DNA of 41,366 bases from Brasilonema sp. CT11 (lineage in GTDB: Bacteria > Cyanobacteriota > Cyanobacteriia > Cyanobacteriales > Nostocaceae), in NCBI RefSeq assembly GCF_017982655.1, contig NZ_JABXYX010000067.1, forward strand, positions 1 to 41,366, given 5' to 3'. Of the stretch, positions 8,779 through 17,793 are shown one piece after another. The position numbers and the translations under genes are program-made. The notes below the pieces were generated by a model. It did not search any database. It was not told the origin of the DNA and was given only the letters and a program-made list of their open reading frames with translations. Every line of letters starts with the position of its first letter. Position 1 is the first letter of the stretch.

Positions 8779-8858
8779 CAGCACATTGCAAGTAATTGAA
8801 GTACAATACTGAGGTTTAAAAGGCAGACTCTAAGTCATTTTCACTTCTGACTTCTGAT
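8779..8858 (-). repeat. 80-bp repeat family, copy R2
   Basis: On the minus strand this runs from ATCAGAAG to GCAATGTGCTGT and is about 90% identical to R1 by hand alignment. It lies 115 bp upstream of the isomerase start codon and so could carry its promoter. The similarity stops sharply after GTGCTGT. Confidence 0.75.
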
Positions 8859-8890
8859 TTTATTACTTTAGGAATTGTTGCTATAAGTAG

Positions 8891-8929
8891 AACCTCCCTT
8901 GAAGGACAATTGACTCTTAAAGGGAGGTT
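8891..8929. terminator. Perfect 10-bp hairpin downstream of the C2-like gene
   Basis: AACCTCCCTT (8891-8900) and AAGGGAGGTT (8920-8929) form a perfect 10-bp stem with a 19-base loop, 78 bp beyond the stop of the minus-strand gene ending at 9007. No T-run follows on the minus strand, so it may be an RNA-stabilising or factor-dependent site instead of an intrinsic terminator. Confidence 0.45.
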
Positions 8930-9006
8930 ATCCTGGTTAAGCTTGCTACTCTCAATTCAACTGAGCGAATGCATACACTTAGCCTATCAGAGTACTATTT
9001 GTTCCT

Positions 9007-9354
9007 TTAAGCTGTAACTTCGTATGCCAACTCATAGCTAGCCCCATCTAGATTGAAAAAGGCTGGTTGGTCGCCTCTCCCAATTTCTTGCTCTGTGACT
9101 TTCCAACTGCCGAGAAAATCATCACGATCATACCAATGGTTACCATCGCTGTCATATAAGCTGATAACAGCCTGCCCATTGAAAGCAATTTGCAGTGGAT
9201 TACCGTTCTTATCAAATAAATCGACGGTTTCTCCAGTATTTAAACTGTTGCTGCTCCATTTTGTTGAACCATTAACACGCAGGTAAGGTTCGTCAGCTCC
9301 AGTCGAATCCTCAGTCTCTTTGCATTGAAGATTTTTGAGTGTCAAGATAGCCAT
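9007..9354 (-). CDS. Small C2-like beta-sandwich protein (TEDxxGADEPYL family)
   Basis: This 115-residue protein starts MAILTLKNLQCKETEDS. The motifs TEDSTGADEPYLRVNG, ETVDLFDKNG and DSDGNHWYDRDDFLG match a small Ca2+-binding-like beta-sandwich seen in many bacterial extracellular proteins, in which the Asp clusters probably bind calcium. An earlier in-frame ATG at 9471 would add 39 unrelated residues. The start at 9354 is preferred because GGAGAAG lies about 8 bases upstream and the family begins there. No signal peptide is visible, so export, if any, would fit the neighbouring type I system. A single Cys is present. Confidence 0.72.
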   Translation of the reverse strand: MAILTLKNLQCKETEDSTGADEPYLRVNGSTKWSSNSLNTGETVDLFDKNGNPLQIAFNGQAVISLYDSDGNHWYDRDDFLGSWKVTEQEIGRGDQPAFFNLDGASYELAYEVTA

Positions 9355-9664
9355 AATATTTCTTCTCCAAAAATAGAATACTATGAGTAAGTTTTTGTTG
9401 GAACAGAGGGTTAAGTGTGCTTTCCCTCCTTCTGTCCATAACTCAACTGAAAAAGCTATAGTTTTCTGCAAAATTTCTATAAAATCTCAAATATTAATTT
9501 CTGTAACAAAAGCAGTAATTTCTGGTTGTCTAGCCAAAGTAACAATTGAGAGATGACTAATGCAAAGCGTAGTGAACAGTCACTCAGCACAACATCCTCG
9601 ATTCATTATATTGGAGCACCTAATCTGATGCTTCACTTGGTTGTTCAGAGAATGAAAAACAATC
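9355..9664. other. Divergent promoter region between the C2-like gene and the sigma-factor gene
   Basis: About 310 bases separate the two divergent starts. The segment 9638-9668, just before the sigma-factor gene, repeats 7776-7806 (27 of 31 bases identical, centred on ATGAAAAACAATC). No consensus promoter could be assigned. Confidence 0.4.
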
Positions 9665-9712
9665 ATGAACACTTTAGTAAAGAGTTGCACTCCTGGTAGT
9701 ACTTTCATGACT

Positions 9713-10609
9713 ATGGATGAGCAACTCAAACAGCTCGTCCAACAGGCGCAACGATACGCTTCTCAGTCTGAAGAACGAGAGTTGGCGTTAACTCGGCTAG
9801 TTGATGAAATATTGCGATCATGTAAAATTGCTCGTCCATCTATCGGCCAACCTCTATTTAGTATTTATAAGGAAATTTACGAACAATTACGAAAAAAACT
9901 TTTTTATAACATTGATGAGAAACTTGACAAATATAACCCAACATTTCTTCCTGTGAGGACATGGATCAACGATTTGCGGAATCGCACTTATCAAGAAGTC
10001 CTGAACGATGAACAACTCAAAAAACTGGCACTAGAAGCCCAACAACACCCACCACTAACTGAGTTACGGCAGTATGCTTTAGGGGAACTGGTTGAGGCAA
10101 TTCGTCTATCGGGCAAGCTTGCTCACCCGCATCGACAAAGATTCTCGCCTCAGTTTTATGACTTAATTTATGAAGAAGCTGTTAACAAAACACTAACTTA
10201 TGTTTGCCGAAAAATTAACACTTATGACCCTGATAGAGGTAACAAAAAGTTCATGAACTGGGTAAATTTCCGATTAGATCGATATATTATAGAATCCTAT
10301 CACGATCTCACAGATTCGAGGCTCAGCGAATTACCTTCACTTTCTGATTTAGAAATGATAGTACAGCAAGAAGAACCACCTTCATTATTTGAGATAATTC
10401 GTGAGATAATAGAAGAAGATAGTGAAAATCTTTTTAAGCAAGCTCATATCAAAAATCGACCAGATGCTAATTTTCAAGCTATAGCTTTAGCGAGATTTTC
10501 TGGAAAAAGCTGGGACGAAATTTCAGTAGAATTTGACATTTCAATATCAACTCTAAGCGTTTTCTATCAGCGTTGTTGTAATAAATTTCGCTCTCAATTT
10601 AGAGAATAG
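9713..10609 (+). CDS. Sigma-70-like transcription factor, copy 1 (heads the TpsA/CHAT module)
   Basis: This protein of about 298 residues is a clear paralogue of the product of 23056-23958. Shared blocks include the start MD(E/K).L.QLV, LTRLVDEILRS, LRQYALGEL(V/I)EAIRLSG, FSPQFY, EAVNKTLTYVC, KKFMNWVNFRLD and a C-terminal helix-turn-helix-like end (ALARFSGKSWDEIS, then STLSVFYQRCC.KFR). The FMNWVNFRLD block resembles sigma region 2 and the end resembles region 4. The start at 9713 is chosen because it aligns with the paralogue; an earlier in-frame ATG is at 9665. The tpsA-like gene follows after 141 bp, so this factor probably controls or is co-expressed with the module. It is a divergent sigma type found in cyanobacteria; promoter recognition is unknown. 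Confidence 0.75.
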   Translation: MDEQLKQLVQQAQRYASQSEERELALTRLVDEILRSCKIARPSIGQPLFSIYKEIYEQLRKKLFYNIDEKLDKYNPTFLPVRTWINDLRNRTYQEVLNDEQLKKLALEAQQHPPLTELRQYALGELVEAIRLSGKLAHPHRQRFSPQFYDLIYEEAVNKTLTYVCRKINTYDPDRGNKKFMNWVNFRLDRYIIESYHDLTDSRLSELPSLSDLEMIVQQEEPPSLFEIIREIIEEDSENLFKQAHIKNRPDANFQAIALARFSGKSWDEISVEFDISISTLSVFYQRCCNKFRSQFRE

Positions 10610-10750
10610 TGAATTCCTCAACAGAATTTTCAAACTGGATATTGCTGATGCCACCAAATGCGCCTTTGCGAACTGGAGTAAAAACCACACTTAACAAATG
10701 AAACTCGAACTTACCGCTACGCCAATGGAAACACATACTTTTTTGGCAGT

Positions 10751-13700
10751 ATGAAAGTAAACTACCCCAAAGTAAAAGCCCTCAAATTTATACAATGTCC
10801 CATCACATACTGGCTACTTAGTGCGGGCATTTTAGTTTATCTGTTAACTACTAAACCTTGTGCGGCACAGGTTGTCCCAGATGCTACTCTACCCAATAAC
10901 TCCATCGTTACACCCAATTGCACCAACTGTGAGATTACAGGCGGTACTACACTAGGCAACAATCTGTTTCATAGCTTTGAGCAATTTTCCATTCCCACAG
11001 GCGGCACTGCTTTTTTCAACAATCCTGGGACAATTGAGAATATTATTAGCCGTGTTACAGGTAAGTCCATTTCTAATATTGATGGGCTAATTCGCGCTAA
11101 CGGCACAGCCAACCTGTTTTTACTCAATCCCAATGGAATTATTTTTGGTCCTAATGCTTCACTGAATATCGGTGGTTCTTTTTTGGCAAGTACGGCGAGT
11201 AGCCTAAAATTTGCTGATGGCTCCCAGTTCAGTGCTACTAATCCCCAAGGATCACCCCTGCTGACTATCAGCGTTCCGATTGGCTTGCAATATGGGGGGA
11301 ATGCGGGAACCATCCTCAATCAATCCCAAGCAAAAAATAGCAGTGATCAAGTTGTTGGTTTACAGGTGCAGCCCGTTAAAACTTTAGCGCTCGTGGGCGG
11401 TAATGTGAGGTTAGATGGCGGCTCTTTCCAGGCTGCGAATGGTCGGGTTGAGTTGGGAGGATTGGCAGGAGCAGGAACAGTTGGGCTTCAGCTTAATGGC
11501 AACTATTTTTCCTTGAGTTATCCACTAGATGTAGAAAGAGCAGATGTATTGCTGACTAATGCAGCTAAGGTTGATGTAGCTGATAGAGGCAGCGGTAGTG
11601 TGGCAATTACCGCCCGGAACTTAAATATAGAAAGAGAAAGTAGCATTTCTGCTGGTATCAAGCCGAGCGTGATAACCATAGCCAACAGTTTTGTTCCTGG
11701 AGATATTACACTCAATGCTACTGGGCTAATGACAACTAATCAGAACAGCTTGGTAGAGAACGTCGTTGCGATTGGTGCTAGGGGTCATGGAGGTGATATT
11801 AACGTTTATGCAAATAAATTTGAATTAACTGGTGGGGGACGTCTTCGCACCCGTACCTTGGGCAGGACGAGGAGTGATGCTGGTGATATCAATATCAAGG
11901 CAGGAGATATTTACATCAGTAATCCAGCTTACAAGGTGCCATCTAAGGATCCGACTCTAGAAGATAAACCGGCACTGGATGCTAGTAATTATAAATACGA
12001 TGGTGGTGATAATGGTTTTGGTCAAGGACGTAGCGGCAATATATCACTAGAAGCTAATGGCTCTATCTCTTTAATTGGGCTAGGTGTAGTAGGGGAGGTA
12101 AACCCTGAGAATAAGGTGATCTCCACGTACAGTGGGCATAGGGGAATGGGTGGCGGAAATATCTCACTGAAAGCCAAAGGTTCTATCTCTTTATCAAATG
12201 CTAATCTTGTTACCACCAGCATTACCGGAAATGGTGGTGCCGGAGATATATTATTACAAGGCGATGCCTCTGTGTCTTTGGCTAACAATAGTCAACTCGC
12301 TGCCACAAGTTATGACAGACGGAATCCTGGAAACATCAGATTGCAATCCAATGGTCCAGTGTCATTGCAATTTAGCTTCGTCACAACTGACATCCGTAGC
12401 AAAGAGCCAAAATCTGATGTTGGAAATATCTCTATATTCGGGCGGTCAGTTTTTATCACTGATGGTTCAGAAATATCAGCTAAAACGTCCTCTGACCCTA
12501 ATGGTAAATTTGGTGGCAGTTTTGGCGGTAGCATTCAAATCAATGCCACAGATGTGGTTGAAATTTCCGGCATGAGTCCATTATTTTTTGATAGTCAACT
12601 ATTTAAGAACAGTTACTCAAAAGCAGTATACAGCACATTAGTGACGACTGCTGATGCAAAAGCCGAAGCTCCCGCTGGTAACATCGTTGTTAATACTGAT
12701 ATTTTGCGTGTAAAGGATGAAGGAAGTTTAAAGGCAGAAACTCAAGGAGCTTTTCCAGGAGGAAATATTACTGTCAATGCCCGTGTCGTTGAGTTGACTG
12801 GTGGCGGCAAAGTACTCACTAGTGCCTCAGACAAAGGTAATGCAGGTAATATTACCTTCAACGTCTCTGATAGCATCATCATTTCAGGCACTAACCCCAA
12901 TTTTGATGAAATATTTAACGAACTCGCAAGAAGGTTTTCTACTAGACAAGAGGTACAGGGAAAATTAGGTGCTGTTGGTGGTGATAGTGGAATCTATGTG
13001 AGCAGTCAAGGCTTAGGACGGGCAGGTAACCTAGAAATGACAGCTCGTTCTATCAGATTGGATGACAAAGGCAAGCTTGTTGGTCAAACTGCTTCGTCTG
13101 ATGGTGGCAATATCACCCTTAACCTGAAAGACTTACTGCTTCTGCGTCCCAACAGTCAGATTTCTACTTCGGCTGGCACTGCCGAAGGTAGCGGTAATGG
13201 CGGTAACATCACCATCAATACCCCCAATGGCTTCATCGTCGCTACCCCTGGTGGAAATAGCGATATCACTGCCAATGCATTCAGCGGTCAAGGTGGTAGG
13301 ATTACTATCAACGCTACTGGTATCTTTGGGATGGTGCAACGCACTCGAGAAGAACTTCAGCAGATATTAGGAACAACCAACGCAACTGAACTCAATCCCA
13401 GTCTGCTGCCAACTAATGATATCACTGCCATCTCGCAAACTAACCCTTCCTTGAATGGCATAGTAACTATTAACACACCAGATGTTGACTTCAGTCGGGG
13501 GTTAGTTCAATTATCAGCAGAACCAGTTAACGTGCAAGTAGCACAGGGTTGCCAAACAACTGGAACACAAACGGCTGGAAAACAATCATCGTTGGCTTCC
13601 ACTGGCAAAGGGGGATTAGCTATTAATCCTTACGAACCGCTCGGCAGCAGTAATATTTGGGAAGATGTGCCAGCATCAACACAAACAGGGACAATTAGAC

Positions 13701-13816
13701 AAAGAGAAAGCGTAGCAACTGTGCCTGACAAAATTGTAGAGGCGCAAGGGTGGGTGATAAATGAAAAAGGGGAAGTTTTTCTCGTGGCTGAAGATAGTCG
13801 CTGTAGTCTGCGGTGA
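10751..13816 (+). CDS. Filamentous haemagglutinin-like TpsA surface protein
   Basis: This 1021-residue protein has a signal peptide (hydrophobic YWLLSAGILVYLL, cleavage near AAQ at about 40). A two-partner-secretion domain follows (about 40-310) with NPNGIIFG and repeated GG.GNI.. beta-helix rungs. A long right-handed beta-helix body extends to about 930. The C-terminal region has two conserved-looking cysteines (AQGCQ and SRCSLR) and the EAQGWV.NEKGEV motif that I recall from cyanobacterial members. It should be exported by Sec and then through a TpsB pore, but no TpsB gene is in the window. Its last 56 bp overlap the CHAT protease gene, implying coupled translation. A role as surface adhesin, or as substrate or receptor linked to the protease, is inference. 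Confidence 0.9.
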   Translation: MKVNYPKVKALKFIQCPITYWLLSAGILVYLLTTKPCAAQVVPDATLPNNSIVTPNCTNCEITGGTTLGNNLFHSFEQFSIPTGGTAFFNNPGTIENIISRVTGKSISNIDGLIRANGTANLFLLNPNGIIFGPNASLNIGGSFLASTASSLKFADGSQFSATNPQGSPLLTISVPIGLQYGGNAGTILNQSQAKNSSDQVVGLQVQPVKTLALVGGNVRLDGGSFQAANGRVELGGLAGAGTVGLQLNGNYFSLSYPLDVERADVLLTNAAKVDVADRGSGSVAITARNLNIERESSISAGIKPSVITIANSFVPGDITLNATGLMTTNQNSLVENVVAIGARGHGGDINVYANKFELTGGGRLRTRTLGRTRSDAGDINIKAGDIYISNPAYKVPSKDPTLEDKPALDASNYKYDGGDNGFGQGRSGNISLEANGSISLIGLGVVGEVNPENKVISTYSGHRGMGGGNISLKAKGSISLSNANLVTTSITGNGGAGDILLQGDASVSLANNSQLAATSYDRRNPGNIRLQSNGPVSLQFSFVTTDIRSKEPKSDVGNISIFGRSVFITDGSEISAKTSSDPNGKFGGSFGGSIQINATDVVEISGMSPLFFDSQLFKNSYSKAVYSTLVTTADAKAEAPAGNIVVNTDILRVKDEGSLKAETQGAFPGGNITVNARVVELTGGGKVLTSASDKGNAGNITFNVSDSIIISGTNPNFDEIFNELARRFSTRQEVQGKLGAVGGDSGIYVSSQGLGRAGNLEMTARSIRLDDKGKLVGQTASSDGGNITLNLKDLLLLRPNSQISTSAGTAEGSGNGGNITINTPNGFIVATPGGNSDITANAFSGQGGRITINATGIFGMVQRTREELQQILGTTNATELNPSLLPTNDITAISQTNPSLNGIVTINTPDVDFSRGLVQLSAEPVNVQVAQGCQTTGTQTAGKQSSLASTGKGGLAINPYEPLGSSNIWEDVPASTQTGTIRQRESVATVPDKIVEAQGWVINEKGEVFLVAEDSRCSLR

Positions 13817-16712
13817 CATCCTCCCACACCATAATCTACTTAGGGTGTACCGCCGGATACTAAGATTAATCTTTTTAATAATTTTGGGATTAATTACGAC
13901 TTTATTTGTCACTGTTCTGCTAGTTCAAGGGGTTGCAGGAAATGTTGCAAAAAATAATTATGCGATACGCGTAGCATCAAGCCCCCGGCTTATCGCTCAT
14001 ATGCAAGCGATCGCCGCAACCTCCAACACCCAAACATTTCTACAACAAGGTATAGAACTTTACAATGCAGAACGATTTTCTGAAGCAATAGGAGTCTTTC
14101 AGCGGGCATTTGCCAACAGCCAAGGAGATAACCTCAACCAAGCCCTGGTGCTGCGCTATCTTTCCTTAGCTTATCAGCACCTGGGGCAGTGGGAGGAAGC
14201 AGAAAAAGCAATCTTCCAAAGTCGTCAGTTGCTGGAAAATCAGAAAAACACAACTAACACTCAGGCTTACTTAGACGTTCTGGCGAAAATTTGGAACACT
14301 CAAGGTCGTCTGCAATGGGCAAGAGGACATTGGTCTGTTGCTTTAGAAAGCTGGAAGCAAGCAGAGGCTACCTACGAAAAAAGTGGTAATCGTGCGGCTG
14401 TTGTTGGTAGCTTAATTAACGAAATAATAGCATTGCAATGGTTAGGTTTAAGCCGTCAGGCACTTGCAGGGTTGAGCCATCAGCCACTAGTGGAATTTCC
14501 AAACGTCGAGCAAGTGATAAAGCGGATAGAGCAAATTATACAACAGGAATCAGATCCCAACCTCAAAGCATCCCAATGGCAAAGTCTTGGTGAAGTTCTC
14601 AGACGCATTGGCAATCTTTCAATGTCTGAGACGTTTTTACAGAAGAGTTTGCAAGTGGCTCAAGAATTTCAATTGAATAAAGCTGCTAACTCTGTACTTT
14701 TGGAGTTGGGTAATACCAAACGCGCTTTAGCTAACAGAGCTATAGTCATTAATAAGCAAGAAGACGCTAAAAAAGATATTCGTGCTGCTATTGATAATTA
14801 TCAACAGGCTGCTGCATCTCCTGCTTTTCGACTCCAAGCTCAACTGAATCTATTTAGCCTCTGGGTGGAAACTGGGGAATGGTTAGAAGCTGCCAAACTG
14901 CAACCCCAAATTCAGCAGTCGTTAGCTAGCTTACCTGCCAGTACAACAAATGTCTATGCCAGACTCAACTTTGCCCGGAATCTAACTTGTCTTCTACCAA
15001 GTCTTGACAAAAATTCAGTTTTATGGTCAAGCTGCACTAGCTTAAAGCAGCTTAGAGAACGGCCCTCAAAGCCAAGCGAAGAAATCACATCTCCTCCCTC
15101 ATCGCAGGAAATCGAACAGATAATTGCCACTGGGATTGATGTGAGTCGTAGTTTGAAAGACAGCAAAGCGCAATCCTATGCTTTGGGACAACTGGGTGAA
15201 CTGTACGAGCTAACCGGAAAGTTTTCAAAAGCTCAAGATTTTACTCAGCAAGCTCTTTTGTTAGCCGAAGAGATTCAAGCTCCTGATGTGCGCTATCGTT
15301 GGGAATGGCAGTTGGGACGTTTATGGGAAAAACAAAAGAATAGACAAAGAGCGATCGCTTTTTATAAAAATGCGTTTAACTCCCTCAAGTTCGTTCGCAA
15401 TGATTTGCTCACCATCGATACAGATGTACAGTTCTCCTTTCGGGAAAACGTCGAACCTATTCACCGCCAGCTAGTTGATTTGCTATTACAGACTGAGGAT
15501 AACTCTCAACTAAACCCAAAACTAAACCAAGAAATTTTCAAAGATGCCATTTATGCGATCGACTCTCTCCAATTAGCTGAACTGGAAAATTTTCTAAATT
15601 GTAACCTGAGCCAAATAGTGCGGCTGAACCTGGACGATGACAAGTTAGACTTGAAAGCAAAATTGGACAAGTTAGATGCGAATACAGCATTTATTTATCC
15701 AATCATTCTAAAAGATAGATTAGAAATCATACTCTCGTTACCCAAGCAAAAGTGGATTAAATACACAACTTCTATAAGCAGGAATACGTTAGAATCTAAG
15801 CTCAATGAATTGCGGGGATATCTGACACGAAATGATTCTGGTCGCGACGAATATGAACCTTTATCTGGTCAGCTCTATGATTGGCTGATTCGACCAGCTG
15901 AGAAATACTTGAACTCAAACCAAATTAAAACCTTAGTGTTTATATTGGATGGTTCCTTACGAGATATTCCGATGGCTGCTTTGTGGGATGGTAAACAGTA
16001 TCTTGTGCAGAAGTACGCTGTCGCGATCGCTCCAGCACTGCAACTGTTAAGTCCCAAGCCTTCAGAAAAAAAACAGTTCAAAGCTCTCATTGCAGGTTTG
16101 ACCAAAGGTAGCACATTTTCTATTGAGGGAAGCACCTTTAATTTTGAGCCACTATCAAATGTCAAAAATGAAGTAGAGAAAATAAAACAAATTTTGCCTA
16201 TATCTGAAGAAATGCTCGACGAGCAGTTTCAAACCAAGAATTTACAAAGTAAGCTTTATTCATCTTCTTACCCCATTGTCCACCTTGCAACTCATGGTCA
16301 TTTCAGTTCTAATCCACAAGAGACATTTATTCTGAGTGCGCCAAATGTTCCTATCAATTTAAATAAGTTACAAGAATTACTTCAAACTAGGAAACAAAGT
16401 AGACCTGACGCGATTCAATTACTTGTCCTGAGTGCTTGTCAGACAGCCACAGGAGATAAACGGGCTGCTTTGGGACTGGCTGGTGTAGCAGTAAAAGCAG
16501 GCGCACTCAGTACACTCGCATCACTGTGGTCAGTTAACGATAAGTCCACTGCTTTGTTTATGGGTCAATTCTACGAGCATCTTGTAAAACAACAGATGAC
16601 AAAAGCTGCAGCACTCAGGCACACTCAACTTGACTTATTGCAGAATAGACAAGGTGAGTATAGACATCCATTTTATTGGTCACCTTTTGTGCTGGTGGGT
16701 GATTGGCTTTAA
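13761..16712 (+). CDS. TPR-CHAT protease with N-terminal signal/anchor
   Basis: This 983-residue protein is a TPR-CHAT cysteine protease, related to caspases and separase. A hydrophobic segment at about 34-58 (LIFLIILGLITTLFVTVLL) is a signal or membrane anchor. TPR helices fill about 85-560 (FSEAIGVFQRAF, ALVLRYLSLAYQHLGQWEEA, YALGQLGELYELTGKFSKAQ). The CHAT domain occupies about 640-983, with catalytic His845 in LATHGHF and Cys893 in LSACQTATGD. The ATG at 13761 lies inside the tpsA-like gene, after a purine-rich AAGGGTGGGTGATAA. A GTG at 13845 is an alternative that would remove the overlap. Export would put this protease in the same compartment as the TpsA-like protein. Substrates are unknown. 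Confidence 0.88.
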   Translation: MKKGKFFSWLKIVAVVCGDILPHHNLLRVYRRILRLIFLIILGLITTLFVTVLLVQGVAGNVAKNNYAIRVASSPRLIAHMQAIAATSNTQTFLQQGIELYNAERFSEAIGVFQRAFANSQGDNLNQALVLRYLSLAYQHLGQWEEAEKAIFQSRQLLENQKNTTNTQAYLDVLAKIWNTQGRLQWARGHWSVALESWKQAEATYEKSGNRAAVVGSLINEIIALQWLGLSRQALAGLSHQPLVEFPNVEQVIKRIEQIIQQESDPNLKASQWQSLGEVLRRIGNLSMSETFLQKSLQVAQEFQLNKAANSVLLELGNTKRALANRAIVINKQEDAKKDIRAAIDNYQQAAASPAFRLQAQLNLFSLWVETGEWLEAAKLQPQIQQSLASLPASTTNVYARLNFARNLTCLLPSLDKNSVLWSSCTSLKQLRERPSKPSEEITSPPSSQEIEQIIATGIDVSRSLKDSKAQSYALGQLGELYELTGKFSKAQDFTQQALLLAEEIQAPDVRYRWEWQLGRLWEKQKNRQRAIAFYKNAFNSLKFVRNDLLTIDTDVQFSFRENVEPIHRQLVDLLLQTEDNSQLNPKLNQEIFKDAIYAIDSLQLAELENFLNCNLSQIVRLNLDDDKLDLKAKLDKLDANTAFIYPIILKDRLEIILSLPKQKWIKYTTSISRNTLESKLNELRGYLTRNDSGRDEYEPLSGQLYDWLIRPAEKYLNSNQIKTLVFILDGSLRDIPMAALWDGKQYLVQKYAVAIAPALQLLSPKPSEKKQFKALIAGLTKGSTFSIEGSTFNFEPLSNVKNEVEKIKQILPISEEMLDEQFQTKNLQSKLYSSSYPIVHLATHGHFSSNPQETFILSAPNVPINLNKLQELLQTRKQSRPDAIQLLVLSACQTATGDKRAALGLAGVAVKAGALSTLASLWSVNDKSTALFMGQFYEHLVKQQMTKAAALRHTQLDLLQNRQGEYRHPFYWSPFVLVGDWL

Positions 16713-16772
16713 CATTTTCAACGCAATTTCCCACCTATAATTGAAAAACCAAACGCCACCGAGATAACGGCT

Positions 16773-17498
16773 ATGCCAACAGACCATCTCAAAATCGCGT
16801 TACCAACTACCGACGAACTACCTTGTTCAGACGATATACCTGTGGATAACGAAGACCAGAACTTTGTGCCCAACTTTTTACTATTCTTGTTGAACACAAT
16901 TTGGGCTGCGCGGATGGATTGGTTCTTTGGGGTAGATATGGCAGTGTATCACACCACAGGAGTGAATCCGAGAGTACCCGTAGTACCGGATGGCTTTTTA
17001 AGTTTGGGAGTAGAACGGAAAAAAGGCGGAAAATCTCGTAAAAGTTATGCTGTTTGGGAAGAAAACGAAGTCGTTCCCATCATGACATTGGAAATGGTTT
17101 CCCATAGCCCAGGAGGAGAATACGACGAGAAACTAGATATTTACGCCAAACTCGGTGTGCTGTACTATGTTATTTACAATCCTGAGTATTGGCGACGCGA
17201 CCAACATCAACCGTTTGAAGTCTATAAGTTGGTAGATCAGAACTATCAATTGCAAATCCGTGAACCCTATTGGATGCCAGAAGTCGGCTTAGGTATTGGA
17301 AGATACCAAGCTGTAGTTGGAGGGATTCAACAGGAGCTACTATCTTGGTATGACGAACAAGGAAACCGCTATTTAACAGCAGAAGAAATCGCACAGACAG
17401 AACGTCAACGGGCAGAACAGGAACAACAACGAGCAGAACAATTGGCGCAGTATTTGCGATCGCTTGGTATTGACCCTGATAATCTACCAAGTGAATGA
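16773..17498 (+). CDS. Uma2-family (DUF820) PD-(D/E)XK nuclease-like protein
   Basis: This 241-residue protein belongs to the Uma2 family, which is greatly expanded in cyanobacteria. The conserved parts are VPDGFLSLG, LEMVSHSPGGEYDEKLDIYAKLGV, YYVIYNPE and the Gln/Arg-rich C-terminal helix ERQRAEQEQQRAEQLAQYL followed by LGIDPDNLP. The Asp of VPDG and the Glu of LEMVS are the likely nuclease-fold acidic residues. It follows the CHAT gene by 60 bp on the same strand and may share its transcript. Members are abundant and often unlinked to function, so its link to the module is weak. Confidence 0.85.
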   Translation: MPTDHLKIALPTTDELPCSDDIPVDNEDQNFVPNFLLFLLNTIWAARMDWFFGVDMAVYHTTGVNPRVPVVPDGFLSLGVERKKGGKSRKSYAVWEENEVVPIMTLEMVSHSPGGEYDEKLDIYAKLGVLYYVIYNPEYWRRDQHQPFEVYKLVDQNYQLQIREPYWMPEVGLGIGRYQAVVGGIQQELLSWYDEQGNRYLTAEEIAQTERQRAEQEQQRAEQLAQYLRSLGIDPDNLPSE

Positions 17499-17793
17499 AA
17501 GTATCTGTAGGGTGGGTGTTTATGAATAAATTATTAAGTAGCCGTCATGAACTGCGTACACTAGAACACATGAAAATTGATTTTTTCTTCTGAGTTCTGA
17601 GTTCTGAGTTCTGAGTTCTATTTTCAAGCTAGGCGAGGCAAAAAGTGAGGACACTGCGTTGCAGAGCCAGTGTTGAAGACGGATTTCCCGTCGCAGGGAT
17701 CTGGCGTTGGGGTTCCCCCCGTTGTAGCAAGTGTCCGGGTGTGGATGTTGCTCCCACTTTATTGCCGTTGTGTTACAGTACAAGCATTTACAG
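17499..17793. other. Convergent intergenic region with repeats
   Basis: The two CHAT modules meet here. The segment contains a heptamer array (17588-17620) and a GC-rich stretch at about 17650-17720 (TGTTGAAGACGGATTTCCCG, then CTGGCGTTGGGG) of a type I recall as dispersed in filamentous cyanobacteria. I saw no intrinsic terminator and no gene. Confidence 0.5.
17588..17620. repeat. Heptamer array (TTCTGAG)x4.7, STRR type
   Basis: Four perfect TTCTGAG units and a partial fifth (TTCTA) lie in the convergent gap between the two CHAT modules. Confidence 0.95.

Noticed and set aside
9354-9471. Upstream extension of the C2-like protein to the ATG at 9471
   Set aside because: The extra 39 residues do not resemble the family, and a good ribosome-binding site precedes the ATG at 9354.
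17588-17620. CRISPR-like array
   Set aside because: Contiguous 7-bp units without spacers; this is an STRR heptamer array. No CRISPR repeats or cas genes were seen despite the CHAT proteases.
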